Assembly: GCF_003865075.1 (NCBI RefSeq)
Contig: NZ_BHWB01000002.1
Location: 1 to 64,000 of the forward strand
DNA: 64,000 nt
Direction: 5' to 3'
Source of the DNA: Bacteroides faecalis
GTDB taxonomy: Bacteria; Bacteroidota; Bacteroidia; Bacteroidales; Bacteroidaceae
The notes under the pieces: generated by a model
Told to the model about the DNA's origin: nothing
The model's database searches: none
Seen by the model: the letters and a program-made list of their open reading frames with translations, nothing else
Shown here: in pieces, positions 42,336 through 51,779 of the stretch
How the letters are laid out: every line of letters begins with the position of its first letter
How positions within the stretch are numbered: the stretch's first letter is position 1
Position numbers and translations under genes: made by a program

Positions 42336-44672
42336 TTAACTCATACCAAGCAGTTCCTTGACCATACTTTCCACTTCATCGTTCACCCGTTTGAAGTTGC
42401 GGTTCAACATGATTTCCTTTTCCCGTTCATTCTTGAACTCATAGATTTTAGGGAGAGGTACATAGTGGTCTTCCTCTTCCTTAATCTTCTTCATATCGAA
42501 GTGCGTCTTGCAGAAATACTTCGTGGTCTTGAACTCCTCCGACTGCTCGATGTCAAAGTGGTTGAGCATCCTCTCATCCGTAGCCGTGAAGTCACGTGCC
42601 GCCTGACCTGCCAGCCATCCGGTCGCCATATCCGCTATCTTGGCCGCCGGAACAAGGTAGTCCATCTTCTCGGATATGGTGGTCGATACCTTCTGGTCAT
42701 TGATGGAGATGGAGCGTGAGGTCTGCTTTGCCTTGCCGAACACGTCATTCTGTGCCCATTCCAACGTTTCCTTGTTGCGTGCCGCACCCATGAAAATGTT
42801 ACCGCAGGTCGTGATAATCTTCTGCATACCCACCTTGCCATAGTCCGCCTCCAACTGGGGCAGTTCCTGAAAGCCGAGTGTCACGGCTACCTTGTTCGAG
42901 CGTGCCGTACCAATCAGACGGTCAATCTTATGGAAGTAGAGCGTAGGAAGCTCGTCCACGATGATGCTTACCGGGATATTGCCCTTGGAATTGACTCTTG
43001 TGATAAGGCGGTTAAGCACGAGTGCATTCAATGAACCTATGACCTGTTCTTTCTCCGGGTCGTTGGCTATCACCAGATAACTCGGATGTGCCTTGTCGGA
43101 AATCTTCAGGTCGAAGTCATCCCCCGTAAACACCCAATAGGCTTCGGGAGATACCAGCCGGGCAGCGTTCACGCGAAGCGTACCCACCATGCCTTCCAGC
43201 TGGTCGTTCGCCTTGTTCTCGTAGGCACTCTTGAACGGAGCCATCAGCGAGGCTATCTTGTCGTCCTGCATCAGTATGTTAAAGACTTGGTCATAAGACC
43301 TGCCGAGGAACGACAGCACATGGGGCATATCGGAATACTCGCCCGTAATGGTGTCCGGCTCCACTTCATTGCCATGCCCGTCCTCGTACCAACAGCGGCC
43401 AATCCTTACCTCATTGCCGGTCCGGTCTTTGTAGGAAAAACCGTTCAGGTCCACAAACATCCTGTCCTCGTCCGTGGATACATCGTTGCCCTTTTCATCC
43501 ACGAAATCCAGCACCACGCCGCCGTTCTCGTCAACGGCATTGAAATCGTCCCAGTTCCTGATGACAATCTCGTACTTGTTTCCCTTTCCGTCCTTTCCTT
43601 TCGGGCCTTTCTCCAATGAGATATAGCGTTTCAGTTTCTTTCCGTCCTTAAAGCCGACCGGATGGAAGTTCACGAAGAAATAGATGATTGCCGCCAGAAA
43701 GTTCTCTGCCGAGTTGGTGAAGAACGCTTCCGAACCGCCTTTTTTCTCACCGCCACCCTTGTTCAGGGAAGCCAGCAAGGTGGCTGCCGTTTCCGATGCC
43801 GCCGCCAAGTCGGGAATGTATTTCCGCTGTATCGGATTGATGCGGTCGGAATATTCCACATCCGTAAAGTTGATGGTACGGAAACCGCAGTTTTCGGGCA
43901 ACCTGCCTGCCTTCTTATTCTTGCAATATTGATAGAAAAGAGTTTTGGCAAGTGTGGGGTATTTGAAATCGTAGCACATCATGGCAAACCCCTTGGCTGC
44001 GTGCTGACGGATGAACGGGTCAATGATGCCGAATGACTTGCCCGAACCGGGCGTACCCAATACAATCGTGCCACGGAAGGGGTTGATGATGTTAATCCAG
44101 CCCTTGTGCATCTTCCGTTTCCAGTAGTAAATCATCGGAATGTTCACCGAATAGTCGTTACCCACCAGCGTTTCTGACTGTTGGAACGATTCGTTCTCGA
44201 AGTTGAAACGGTCGTCACCCACCTTGTAGTTGTAATACTTGGCGATGCCGTCCAGTCCCTGATGCACCAGCATGGTGCCCGCCACGGAACAGACGGCATA
44301 GAGGATGCGGTTGGCAGGGAAGCCCATCCAGCTGAAACCGAAGTCCATGCCGTGGAAGATGAAGCACAGGCCGATCAGCATCAATCCTGCCAATATCGGA
44401 TAGACAACCATCGACTTCACGTTGAACTTCAAAGCCTTTTTCGCCTTTGTGCCGATGCAGACCACACAGATACAGACCAGTTCCGTCAGTTTGCTGCCTG
44501 ACACGGAGCTGAACACCTTGAACCGTCCCAACAAGTCCAGAATGAACTGCGTGATGCGGTTGTCCGCCGTGACGGGCAGGTTCATGACAATCTCGATGAT
44601 GAGAAAGATATAGATGCAGCTGCGGAAGTAGTTATACATCTGTTGCTGCTCGCGGGTTTCCTCGAATGCCAT
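42336..44672 (-). CDS. mobC: Conjugative coupling ATPase (VirD4/MobC type, YWFCY-like N-terminus)
   Basis: 778 residues. Several N-terminal membrane helices, then the VirD4 ATPase domain: Walker A LGTPGSGKSFGIIDPF (about residue 205), Walker B VSIIVDELPTLYF, and FQELPQLEADYGKVG (the Q motif). Brings the relaxase-DNA complex to the mating channel; MobC plays this part in CTnDOT. Distinct from the TraG ATPase at 51773. Placed between traO and traX. Confidence 0.88.
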   Translation of the reverse strand: MAFEETREQQQMYNYFRSCIYIFLIIEIVMNLPVTADNRITQFILDLLGRFKVFSSVSGSKLTELVCICVVCIGTKAKKALKFNVKSMVVYPILAGLMLIGLCFIFHGMDFGFSWMGFPANRILYAVCSVAGTMLVHQGLDGIAKYYNYKVGDDRFNFENESFQQSETLVGNDYSVNIPMIYYWKRKMHKGWINIINPFRGTIVLGTPGSGKSFGIIDPFIRQHAAKGFAMMCYDFKYPTLAKTLFYQYCKNKKAGRLPENCGFRTINFTDVEYSDRINPIQRKYIPDLAAASETAATLLASLNKGGGEKKGGSEAFFTNSAENFLAAIIYFFVNFHPVGFKDGKKLKRYISLEKGPKGKDGKGNKYEIVIRNWDDFNAVDENGGVVLDFVDEKGNDVSTDEDRMFVDLNGFSYKDRTGNEVRIGRCWYEDGHGNEVEPDTITGEYSDMPHVLSFLGRSYDQVFNILMQDDKIASLMAPFKSAYENKANDQLEGMVGTLRVNAARLVSPEAYWVFTGDDFDLKISDKAHPSYLVIANDPEKEQVIGSLNALVLNRLITRVNSKGNIPVSIIVDELPTLYFHKIDRLIGTARSNKVAVTLGFQELPQLEADYGKVGMQKIITTCGNIFMGAARNKETLEWAQNDVFGKAKQTSRSISINDQKVSTTISEKMDYLVPAAKIADMATGWLAGQAARDFTATDERMLNHFDIEQSEEFKTTKYFCKTHFDMKKIKEEEDHYVPLPKIYEFKNEREKEIMLNRNFKRVNDEVESMVKELLGMS

Positions 44673-44688
44673 AAGTCACCTGGTGTTA

Positions 44689-45153
44689 TTAGAATGGTAC
44701 TTTGATTCCTAACAGCAGTCCGTTACGGAACGTATCTCCATGCAGGAAATTCACGTTATTCTTCTGGATAATCGCAAACTCCCAGCCGTTACGGAACACA
44801 TAGCTGTATTCAAGTCCGGCTTCCAGCCCGAAGAAGAACTCCTTCCGTACCGCTCCGAACTGCGGGCCGAAGCGGAAACGCAGCATCCCATTCTTATAGC
44901 GGACAAGGCGGTGCTTGTACAAGATGCCGCCATCCCAATAATGACCTTTCCAGAAGTCCGGCTTCTGCCAGTGGTTCCCGACTTCTCCGAAAACCTCCAC
45001 GGCATTGCCGTAAGAGAGCGGATACTCATAGCCGACGGTTGCGTTCAACGTGGAGGGGAACAGAAAGCCTGCATTGACGGTCAGCTTGCCGCCCTGTGCG
45101 GATACGGCCAGCGACGCAAACGCACACAATAGGATAAACAGATACTTCTTCAT
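44689..45153 (-). CDS. traO: TraO-like outer-membrane conjugation protein
   Basis: 154 residues: signal peptide (MKKYLFILLCAFASLAVSAQ), then alternating beta strands (VNAGFLFPSTLNATVGYEYPL, FRFGPQFGAV, FFGLEAGLEYSYVF) and a C-terminal aromatic end KVPF typical of outer-membrane barrels. Corresponds in place and length to TraO of CTnDOT-like elements. The ATG overlaps the traN stop by 4 bp. Confidence 0.75.
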   Translation of the reverse strand: MKKYLFILLCAFASLAVSAQGGKLTVNAGFLFPSTLNATVGYEYPLSYGNAVEVFGEVGNHWQKPDFWKGHYWDGGILYKHRLVRYKNGMLRFRFGPQFGAVRKEFFFGLEAGLEYSYVFRNGWEFAIIQKNNVNFLHGDTFRNGLLLGIKVPF

Positions 45154-46037
45154 GGCTTCGGGGTATAATCAATGTAATAATAGGGATAGTAGGATGTACC
45201 TTTTAGAATATCCGAATCAAAGCCGTCGGCATTGAGGATGTCCTCATACTCGATGGTCAGTACAATCACACGACCGCTGATCTGGTTCTCGGAAATTTCC
45301 AGCCGAAGCACTTTCTCGTCGGGGAAGGTCAGTTTGGGAAGTACCAGCACGTTGCGGTAGTCCTTCTTGAACTTCCTGACGTGGTTCAGCGTATAGACGG
45401 GTGTCAGCTCGATGGTCTGCGAGTTGGTCGCCTTGGTTTCCTTCTTGTCCGTCAGTTTCACCCGAAGTTCCTCGATGTCGTAAGGAATCTTCGTCTTGTT
45501 CCGCAACGAGTAGTCAATGAAGAAATAGTCGCCGACAGCGTAGATGTTATTGACAACGGCTCTCATGCCGTGCGCATTGGAAACAATCTGGTTGAACTTG
45601 CGACCGCTTCCGTAGATAGCCCACGCATAACGTGCCATTTCCGACATGGACATGGAAACCTCCGGGTTGATGTAGGATTCGGTATGGCTGTACGGCACTT
45701 CAAAGATGGTGGCCGCCTTACCGGAACATTGCGTATAGATGATGTCGTACTGGGCGATGTGCCGTTCACCGATAAGGGTCAGCGTGCCCAACAGCTCATT
45801 GTCTTTGTAACCGCCGGCTTGTACGGAATCATTCTCTTGGAACGGCTTGATGCGGACAATGTTGTCGGTACACTGGTTGCCGATAATCTTCGGTGTGGAA
45901 ATATCCACCATCTTGATGTGCTCCGGCATGACGATGTGGGTCGTAACCTCCTTGTTCACATAAATCCTCTCGTTGGCGGAAGCATGAACTCCGATACCGA
46001 TAACACAGAGAAGGAGTAATAATAATTTTGCTTTCAT
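45150..46037 (-). CDS. traN: TraN-like conjugation protein (DUF4138)
   Basis: 295 residues with a signal peptide (LLLLLLCVIGIGVHASA). The body ERIYVNKEVTTHIVMPEHIKMVDIST, IIYTQCSGKAATIFEVPY and SMSEMARYAWA fits the Bacteroidales TraN/DUF4138 family, thought to be a VirB9-like periplasmic part of the channel working with TraM. 96 bp separate it from traM with no gene between. Confidence 0.82.
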   Translation of the reverse strand: MKAKLLLLLLCVIGIGVHASANERIYVNKEVTTHIVMPEHIKMVDISTPKIIGNQCTDNIVRIKPFQENDSVQAGGYKDNELLGTLTLIGERHIAQYDIIYTQCSGKAATIFEVPYSHTESYINPEVSMSMSEMARYAWAIYGSGRKFNQIVSNAHGMRAVVNNIYAVGDYFFIDYSLRNKTKIPYDIEELRVKLTDKKETKATNSQTIELTPVYTLNHVRKFKKDYRNVLVLPKLTFPDEKVLRLEISENQISGRVIVLTIEYEDILNADGFDSDILKGTSYYPYYYIDYTPKP

Positions 46038-46133
46038 ATTGGGGTAATATTTATGATTTACTTATTTGTGTACTTTGCTACTTGTAATCTTGTTTACCTT
46101 GTGACAAGTAATAAAGTTTTACCTGTTTCCATT

Positions 46134-47339
46134 CTACCGTGCATCATCCGAGTTGATCAGATAAACGATGGTGTTGTACTTGATTTTCGCCTTGTTCTTT
46201 TTGATGCCGGATGAAATGGCGGAAGTGGCAGAGTTATACATATTCTGCAAGGCCTGCAGGGCGATGGCCTCTCCCGAAATGCCCGAACCGTAGCCGTCCT
46301 CCGATTCAAAGCTGATATTCTGCTGCACCGTACTGGCACTTGCGTCCTTCACGAAATCACGGAAAGAGGATTCGGGTACATAGAAACCCTCCATGCCGTC
46401 ATTGTCGAATACGGAGAGCTTCACCTTGATGAACTTGTCCCCTACGAGAATGCTGGTGATGGTCGCCCGTACACGCTGCTGCCCGAAACCCGACACCGTG
46501 CCATAGAGGTAAGTGCCTTTCCTGAGTCTGGTTCCGCTCACCGTCACGTCATCCAGCAGTTTGAAGCGAAGCCGTGTGCCCTCCTTTGCCTTGGTCGTTT
46601 CATCTATCATCGCCCGGATCAGTTTGGCTTCCACCGCTTCATCGGAGGCGGTTACCGTGTGGAACTTATCCGCATGGGTGTCGGAAGATTTGACAACCAG
46701 ATTCGGGCGGTTACGTTCCGCTTCCTCCTTGTGCACCTTGGCAATGGAATCGGCACGCTGCCTTTTGGCGGCTTCCTCCGCTTCGGAGTTTCCGAAACCA
46801 AGTCCGCTCTCAATGGCTTTCTGCCTTTCAAAACTGCGCCGCTGGATTTCTTCAAGGTCGCGGGCGAAGTCATCCTGTGAGGAGTAACCGGATTCTCTTC
46901 CTGCTCCGGTGTCCGAAGCGCCATTCCCGTAGGCATAGGAATTGATGTGCTTCTTGGATTCCGCCAAGGAGCGTTCAAGCTCTTCCATTTCCTCCTGCTG
47001 GCGGATCCGCTCGGCTTCGGCGGCATCGAGCCGGTTCAGTTCCTCCTCGCTGTAGCCGTGCCCGACATCTTCCTTGTCCTTTTCTTCCTCGCCGATGGCA
47101 CCCACGGCGGTAAAGGCATCCTCGTCCCCGAACCTCCGGGACATCTCATACATCTTGTCCCCGGCTTCCTCGGCGTTGGCCTGTGGCAGTTCCGTATTGA
47201 TGCGGTCGGTGGCTACGGCCTGTTCCGTTTCTTTGCCGACACCGAAAGTCTGCATCACGAAATACACCAAGGCGCAAAGCGGTACGAACACGACCAACGG
47301 GAAGATGTACTTGGGTTGTTTGAAATCAATTTTCATCAT
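46134..47339 (-). CDS. traM: TraM-like conjugation protein (VirB10-like)
   Basis: 401 residues: short cytoplasmic start with one membrane helix (IFPLVVFVPLCALVYFVMQTF), a long charged linker (about 40-215), and a C-terminal beta domain (SDTHADKFHTVTASDEAVEAKLIRAMI ... GTRLRKGTYLYGTVSGFGQQRVRATITSI). This is the TraM plan of CTnDOT-like elements, analogous to VirB10 that links the two membranes. It overlaps the upstream traL-like gene by 14 bp. Confidence 0.85.
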   Translation of the reverse strand: MMKIDFKQPKYIFPLVVFVPLCALVYFVMQTFGVGKETEQAVATDRINTELPQANAEEAGDKMYEMSRRFGDEDAFTAVGAIGEEEKDKEDVGHGYSEEELNRLDAAEAERIRQQEEMEELERSLAESKKHINSYAYGNGASDTGAGRESGYSSQDDFARDLEEIQRRSFERQKAIESGLGFGNSEAEEAAKRQRADSIAKVHKEEAERNRPNLVVKSSDTHADKFHTVTASDEAVEAKLIRAMIDETTKAKEGTRLRFKLLDDVTVSGTRLRKGTYLYGTVSGFGQQRVRATITSILVGDKFIKVKLSVFDNDGMEGFYVPESSFRDFVKDASASTVQQNISFESEDGYGSGISGEAIALQALQNMYNSATSAISSGIKKNKAKIKYNTIVYLINSDDAR

Positions 47340-47850
47340 TATCGTTGTTTTTAAGTGAATTTACTATCCGTTCCAATTGCCCGTAGCTTCGGACGATTCT
47401 CATGGAATCCACCTTCGTCTTCTTCGGGATGGCTATCAGTGAGTCCAGTTCCTTCCGAAGTGCCTGCCCTTTACCGGCCAGTTCCAGCAGGGTTTGCCGA
47501 TGGATGTCCTTATTGGCCTGTATGGTACGGAAACCGTCAAAGAGCGGTTCCATATGGGTTATGGTGCTAACGGCCGGTTCGTTTAATTCGTTTAATTCGC
47601 CGAATCGGTCTGTCCGGTTGGCTTTTGCCATATCCAAAGCGATGTTTCCGGCTAACAGGAACAGCAGTGAGCCTGCCACACAAGCGAATGTGCGCTTGGG
47701 ATGCTTTCCCGCCCAACGGTTGGCCAGACGTATTTTTGCAGGCAGTCTGTATCTGATACCGACCGCTCCCAACTTAGGTTGCAGCCATGAACGAATCAAC
47801 AGGTGCGTTTTAAGCCTATGATTACGAAGTTCTTTTATGAATGATTTCAT
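47326..47850 (-). CDS. TraL-position membrane protein
   Basis: 174 residues from the ATG at 47850 (MKSFIKELRNHRLKTH); the longer frame overlaps traK. One membrane helix (RTFACVAGSLLFLLAGNIALDM), basic N-terminus and a helical periplasmic tail (IHRQTLLELAGKGQALRKEL). In CTnDOT-like elements the gene between traK and traM is traL (DUF3989); I assign it by place and topology, not by clear sequence match. Confidence 0.6.
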   Translation of the reverse strand: MKSFIKELRNHRLKTHLLIRSWLQPKLGAVGIRYRLPAKIRLANRWAGKHPKRTFACVAGSLLFLLAGNIALDMAKANRTDRFGELNELNEPAVSTITHMEPLFDGFRTIQANKDIHRQTLLELAGKGQALRKELDSLIAIPKKTKVDSMRIVRSYGQLERIVNSLKNNDNDEN

Positions 47851-47863
47851 GTCGTCTCTCTTT

Positions 47864-48460
47864 TTAGTATGCCAGATCCTTGTTCTCAATCGTTCGCCAG
47901 TTCGTGATCATCAGACCGTGGGGATTGTTTCTCGTTCTTGGTACGGATTCGATAAACCCGGTCGTGACCATCGAACGCTTCAAGTCCCTCGTCCTACGCT
48001 TGATAAGCTGCGTGCCGTAATAGGTGAACTTCCGTTCCCGCTCGTCAAACTGAATGGAGTCGCACATGATGGTGCATACGGCAGACGAGGAAATGATGTC
48101 CGAATAAAATCCGTTCTCGTCCAACGCCTGTTTCTGCTTGAGGGCGGTACCGTCCGCCATATACATCGCCTTTCCGACCGTCCACTTGATATAGTCATTG
48201 TCGGGCGGCAGGTTGAAGAAATAATGGTGGAAGAGCTGGATGTGCGCCTTCGCCTCCATCGTGAAGTCCGCCTCCAGCCGGGCACGCTCTGCGAGGAAGG
48301 GAATATCCCCGTCCAGTATGTATATCTGTTCCCGTTCCTTGGTGACCAGTGAGAGGCAACACCACACGGTAAAGCCGCAGATGATTACACAACCGCCTAT
48401 GGTTGCAAGTACCGTCATCATGGCAAGTTTCGTTTTCTGTGCTAAGGATTCTATAAGCAT
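47864..48460 (-). CDS. traK: TraK-like conjugation protein (VirB8-like)
   Basis: 198 residues. One N-terminal membrane helix (MMTVLATIGGCVIICGFTVWCCLSLV) then a soluble domain (ERARLEADFTMEAKAHIQLFHHYFFNLPPDNDYIKW ... FTYYGTQLIKRRT). Matches TraK of Bacteroidales conjugative transposons, which resembles VirB8. Sits between traJ (19-bp gap) and the traL-like gene. Confidence 0.85.
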   Translation of the reverse strand: MLIESLAQKTKLAMMTVLATIGGCVIICGFTVWCCLSLVTKEREQIYILDGDIPFLAERARLEADFTMEAKAHIQLFHHYFFNLPPDNDYIKWTVGKAMYMADGTALKQKQALDENGFYSDIISSSAVCTIMCDSIQFDERERKFTYYGTQLIKRRTRDLKRSMVTTGFIESVPRTRNNPHGLMITNWRTIENKDLAY

Positions 48461-48479
48461 ATACTTGATGTTTGAAGTT

Positions 48480-49607
48480 TTACTTTACAAGGGATTTGCC
48501 CATCGTGCCTGCCGCACCGATTGTGGAACCGACCGCGCTTCCGGCCATCGAGCCTGCCGTGGTCGTGATGCCCATTGCCGTCGAGCCTGCCGCCGTTGCC
48601 GCTCCGGAGCTTACACCGCCGGGAATCAGCCATGAGGCCACTTCGGGGACGAAGCGGATGATGTATGCGCCGACCAGCATCCCCATCGCATACATGCAGT
48701 TCGAGCCGATGCCCTGCAGGCCGAGTGCCCCGATTTGCGACCACGAATTGACCGAACCGTGCAGCAGGTGGTTGTATGCCACCAGGTCCTGTTGCAGGTT
48801 ATATAGGAGAATAAAGTCGATATAGTACATGCACATATAGGTGACAAAACCCCATAACGAGAGGGAAAGGTATTTCGACATCCACTGGCTCCAGGCCGAG
48901 TTCCACGGCGGCGCAAGCGAGAGGGCGAACATGATGGGACAGAATATCATCAGGATGGCCATGAAGATACGCTGTGCCACAAGGATGCCGTAATAGGACA
49001 TCTGGAAGATGAGTTCGCCCACAAAGCGAATGACATCGTTGATCCACTCGCTCACTTTGGTTTCCGTGGCCACCGCCGCACGCTGGGCGTAATTGTTGAT
49101 GGTGCTGCCCAGGTTCTCCACATTGTATATCAGCTTGTCCCACCATGCGGCATCCTGGCCGATGGCCGCCACCTGTTTGGCGGTAGCGATGGAATCCTGC
49201 ACCGTCCTGAGCCGGTCAAGGTACTCGCTCTGTTTCTGCGCCACCTTCAACTCGAATGCGGCGACTTCCTTGTTCTTGGACTGCGCCATCGCCTTGGTGG
49301 CGGACTCCAGTCCCTTGCCGGGCACCTGCAATGCCTCGCAGATCCATGACGAGGAGGAGATGCAGATGGATATGCCGATGATGCGCAGGAGTTTCATCAC
49401 GTCCATGCCGCGCCGTCCGAGCATCATCATCCAGCACTCGTAAGAGCCTACACACAGGGCGAGGCACAATCCGATGACCCGTGCCAAAGCGACCGCATCA
49501 CCCAATACCGCCACATTGGGAAAGGTTTCCATAGCGACGAGTAGCTTGTCAAGGCTCTCGTCGATGGCGGGCAGTCCGATTGTCAAAAGTGTACACAGTA
49601 AGTTCAT
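48480..49607 (-). CDS. traJ: TraJ-like polytopic conjugation protein (VirB6-like)
   Basis: 375 residues from the ATG at 49607 (MNLLCTLLTIGLPAIDESLD); the upstream extension overlaps the previous gene and is rejected. Six or so membrane helices around a coiled-coil region (AFELKVAQKQSEYLDRLRTV), ending in a Gly/Ala/Thr-rich tail (SSGAATAAGSTAMGITTTAG). Same plan and place as TraJ of CTnDOT-like elements, an inner-membrane channel component. Confidence 0.85.
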   Translation of the reverse strand: MNLLCTLLTIGLPAIDESLDKLLVAMETFPNVAVLGDAVALARVIGLCLALCVGSYECWMMMLGRRGMDVMKLLRIIGISICISSSSWICEALQVPGKGLESATKAMAQSKNKEVAAFELKVAQKQSEYLDRLRTVQDSIATAKQVAAIGQDAAWWDKLIYNVENLGSTINNYAQRAAVATETKVSEWINDVIRFVGELIFQMSYYGILVAQRIFMAILMIFCPIMFALSLAPPWNSAWSQWMSKYLSLSLWGFVTYMCMYYIDFILLYNLQQDLVAYNHLLHGSVNSWSQIGALGLQGIGSNCMYAMGMLVGAYIIRFVPEVASWLIPGGVSSGAATAAGSTAMGITTTAGSMAGSAVGSTIGAAGTMGKSLVK

Positions 49608-49630
49608 ATTGAAAATGTATTGGTTCGTCT

Positions 49631-50326
49631 CTAATAATGCGTGGCGGCAAGCGCACACAACCGGGCGGTACGGCTGACCAGTTCCTCCATTCTCGACTTG
49701 GCATCCTCGTAGGCCTGCTGCCGTTTGGCATTTTCCAGCCCGTAGCCGACACCGGTCTTGTGGATATAGGCGATGTCCGCGCACAGGACTTCGTTCTGCC
49801 TGCTCAGCTCGTCCACCTGATATTTGAGCTTGCCGTCACTTTTCTTCATGCAGTAGAGCAGCCCTTCCGTAATGCAGTCCTGCATCCGGTTGAACTCGTC
49901 CTTGTATGCCGGATAGGTCAAGTCCACGTTGCGGTCGGCTTCCCGTACCAGTTCCTCCTTGTACAGCTCCTTGATGTATTTCCGTTCCTCTTCCACCTTC
50001 TTCACTTTCTGCCGCTGGGTTTCCTCCGCCGTCACGCGGACAGGCATGATTCGCTTGATGTTGGATTTCTGTTCTTTGAAGCGCACCCTGAAGCCGGACT
50101 TGAAACCCGCCCACTTCCAGTACATTTCCGCGCCGGAGTATTTCTTGTGCAGGAAGTAATAGTACCAGTCGGGCGCGAAGTCCCAAGGACCGTTCTCCAT
50201 CGACTGCCACTGCCGGGCTTTCTCCTTGTCACGGGTCGGACGCTGGGCATCGGCATCAGTGGTGTAGCTCAACAGTGCTACGCACAGCAAGCTGAGAAGT
50301 ATTGTTCTATATCGCATATCCTTCAT
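49631..50326 (-). CDS. Exported conjugation protein, possibly DUF5045
   Basis: 231 residues, start 50326 or the ATG at 50317. Signal peptide (TILLSLLCVALLSYTTDADAQ), then RQWQSMENGPWDFAPDWYYYFLHKKYSGAEMYWKWAGFKSG-type sequence (residues 39-79) rich in Trp and Tyr, and a helical second half. I associate the WESMENGPWDFAP pattern with DUF5045, tentatively. Between the TrbJ-like gene and traJ, it is part of the transfer apparatus, probably periplasmic. Confidence 0.6.
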   Translation of the reverse strand: MKDMRYRTILLSLLCVALLSYTTDADAQRPTRDKEKARQWQSMENGPWDFAPDWYYYFLHKKYSGAEMYWKWAGFKSGFRVRFKEQKSNIKRIMPVRVTAEETQRQKVKKVEEERKYIKELYKEELVREADRNVDLTYPAYKDEFNRMQDCITEGLLYCMKKSDGKLKYQVDELSRQNEVLCADIAYIHKTGVGYGLENAKRQQAYEDAKSRMEELVSRTARLCALAATHY

Positions 50327-51017
50327 TCCATTTGTTGATTACTTTGTTGGCTATCTCGTCCTTTACCTGCGAGTTGAGTATTTCCCAGATGTAATCCGGT
50401 TTCCATCCGCAACGGGTAATCAGATAGCAGTACAGGTTCGCATTGTCTATGATGTAGCGTGCCTTGTCTATCGTGCTTTTCAGCGTCATCACCAGATTCA
50501 GCTTCTCGTCCATCGAAGCCTTCATCAGGTTGATGCCGGATGCCGCCACGGACGCATAGAGTTTGTAACAATGCTTTACCTCCCGTGCTATGGCGGCATT
50601 GGCATCCGCATAGTACCATGCCACGAACGGCTTGTCCGATACATACTTAAAGGTCTGACTTGTGAAGTCCTTGTAGTCCCTGACGAGTTGGTAGAGCGAG
50701 TTGGCGGTGGAGGAGATTGCTCCTGCCAGCACCAGATACGAATGGGCATTATCCATTTTCGTATTCAGGGTGGTTCTCACGTCATTGAACCTGTTCGCGC
50801 CCTTTGCCACAAGCGACTGCTCGCCGAAACTCATCGCCACCCGTTGCAGTGCCCCGTCTTCATCCTTCTTGATAGCCTTATGAAGTGCAATCAATGCCTC
50901 AATGGTTGGCAGGTCTTTGGGAATGATAATGCCGGCTGATGTCTTGACGGGCATTGCCAGCATCAATATCCAGACTATCGAAGCCACTTTTATTTTCCAT
51001 TGTTTCCATTGTATCAT
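50307..51017 (-). CDS. Exported TrbJ/VirB5-like conjugation protein
   Basis: 236 residues, signal peptide (VASIVWILMLAMPVKTSAG), helical body (FNDVRTTLNTKMDNAHSYLVLAGAISSTANSLYQLVRDY) and a C-terminal half with Cys residues. Similar in plan to the neighbouring 51042 protein and possibly distantly related. In CTnDOT-like operons traI (DUF4141, TrbJ-like) takes this place between traG and traJ. It overlaps the next gene by 20 bp. Confidence 0.6.
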   Translation of the reverse strand: MIQWKQWKIKVASIVWILMLAMPVKTSAGIIIPKDLPTIEALIALHKAIKKDEDGALQRVAMSFGEQSLVAKGANRFNDVRTTLNTKMDNAHSYLVLAGAISSTANSLYQLVRDYKDFTSQTFKYVSDKPFVAWYYADANAAIAREVKHCYKLYASVAASGINLMKASMDEKLNLVMTLKSTIDKARYIIDNANLYCYLITRCGWKPDYIWEILNSQVKDEIANKVINKWNEGYAI

Positions 51018-51041
51018 GCCTGCGCAAATTTTGAAGTGATT

Positions 51042-51779
51042 CTAATTGGATGCCACCAGTCCGTTCCAGTCCCTGACCAGACCGCCGACTTGGTTCTGCA
51101 TCGTTACCACATTTGCCCAACCTTCCGGGTCGATGGCAAAGAAAAGGTCGTTGGCTGTGGCGTACTGTGCCATCAGCATCATGCCCTCCACCTTGTAGCG
51201 GATTTCCATAAGGTCGGTGTAAATCCGGTTGGCCAGCGTCAGCCTTTCATAGCGGTCAAGAAGGTTGTAGCCGTCATCCTTTTTTTCGGCGGTGGCTTGG
51301 CCTTTGAGCGGATTCTGCACCTTGGCATTGTTCACGATGTTTACGAAATTGCCCACCAGCTGTTGGGTTTCGGCTACCAGCCCGCCCAGTTCCGTCAGGC
51401 AGTAGAGCTTGTGGGTGAACTTCGCCTTGTTTACCGTCTTGACCAGTTCGGGCACGTCTTTAAGGATGTCGAAAGCGCAACTGCCAATCTCCTTATAATA
51501 CAGGCTCTCCGTCCCGAAACCCGACACGTTCTCCATGCTCAGCTTGTAGAGTTCCTTGATGGTCGCCATACTGACGGTGTAGAGTTCCACCTTCTGCTTC
51601 TTGGAGGCGATGGAATCCAGCTGCCGGTTGTGTCCGTCCTCAATCAATTTCTGGGAAGCGGTATTGGCAGCCACCACCTTGATACAGTTCTTGTCGATGA
51701 CGATGCGCCATCCGGCAAATGTCGGGACGGATGCGGTTAAGAACAGCACGACTGTTAGGATGTATTGTAATTTTACCAT
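51042..51779 (-). CDS. Exported TrbJ/VirB5-like (TraI-position) conjugation protein
   Basis: 245 residues with a signal peptide (YILTVVLFLTASVPTFAG). Helical body (YTVSMATIKELYKLSMENVSGF, VKTVNKAKFTHKLYCLTELGGLVAETQQL) and the C-terminal DLFFAIDPEGWANVVTMQNQV motif shared with 32920. Starts inside the end of traG (7-bp overlap). The place corresponds to traI of CTnDOT (DUF4141). Likely periplasmic or pilus-associated. Confidence 0.62.
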   Translation of the reverse strand: MVKLQYILTVVLFLTASVPTFAGWRIVIDKNCIKVVAANTASQKLIEDGHNRQLDSIASKKQKVELYTVSMATIKELYKLSMENVSGFGTESLYYKEIGSCAFDILKDVPELVKTVNKAKFTHKLYCLTELGGLVAETQQLVGNFVNIVNNAKVQNPLKGQATAEKKDDGYNLLDRYERLTLANRIYTDLMEIRYKVEGMMLMAQYATANDLFFAIDPEGWANVVTMQNQVGGLVRDWNGLVASN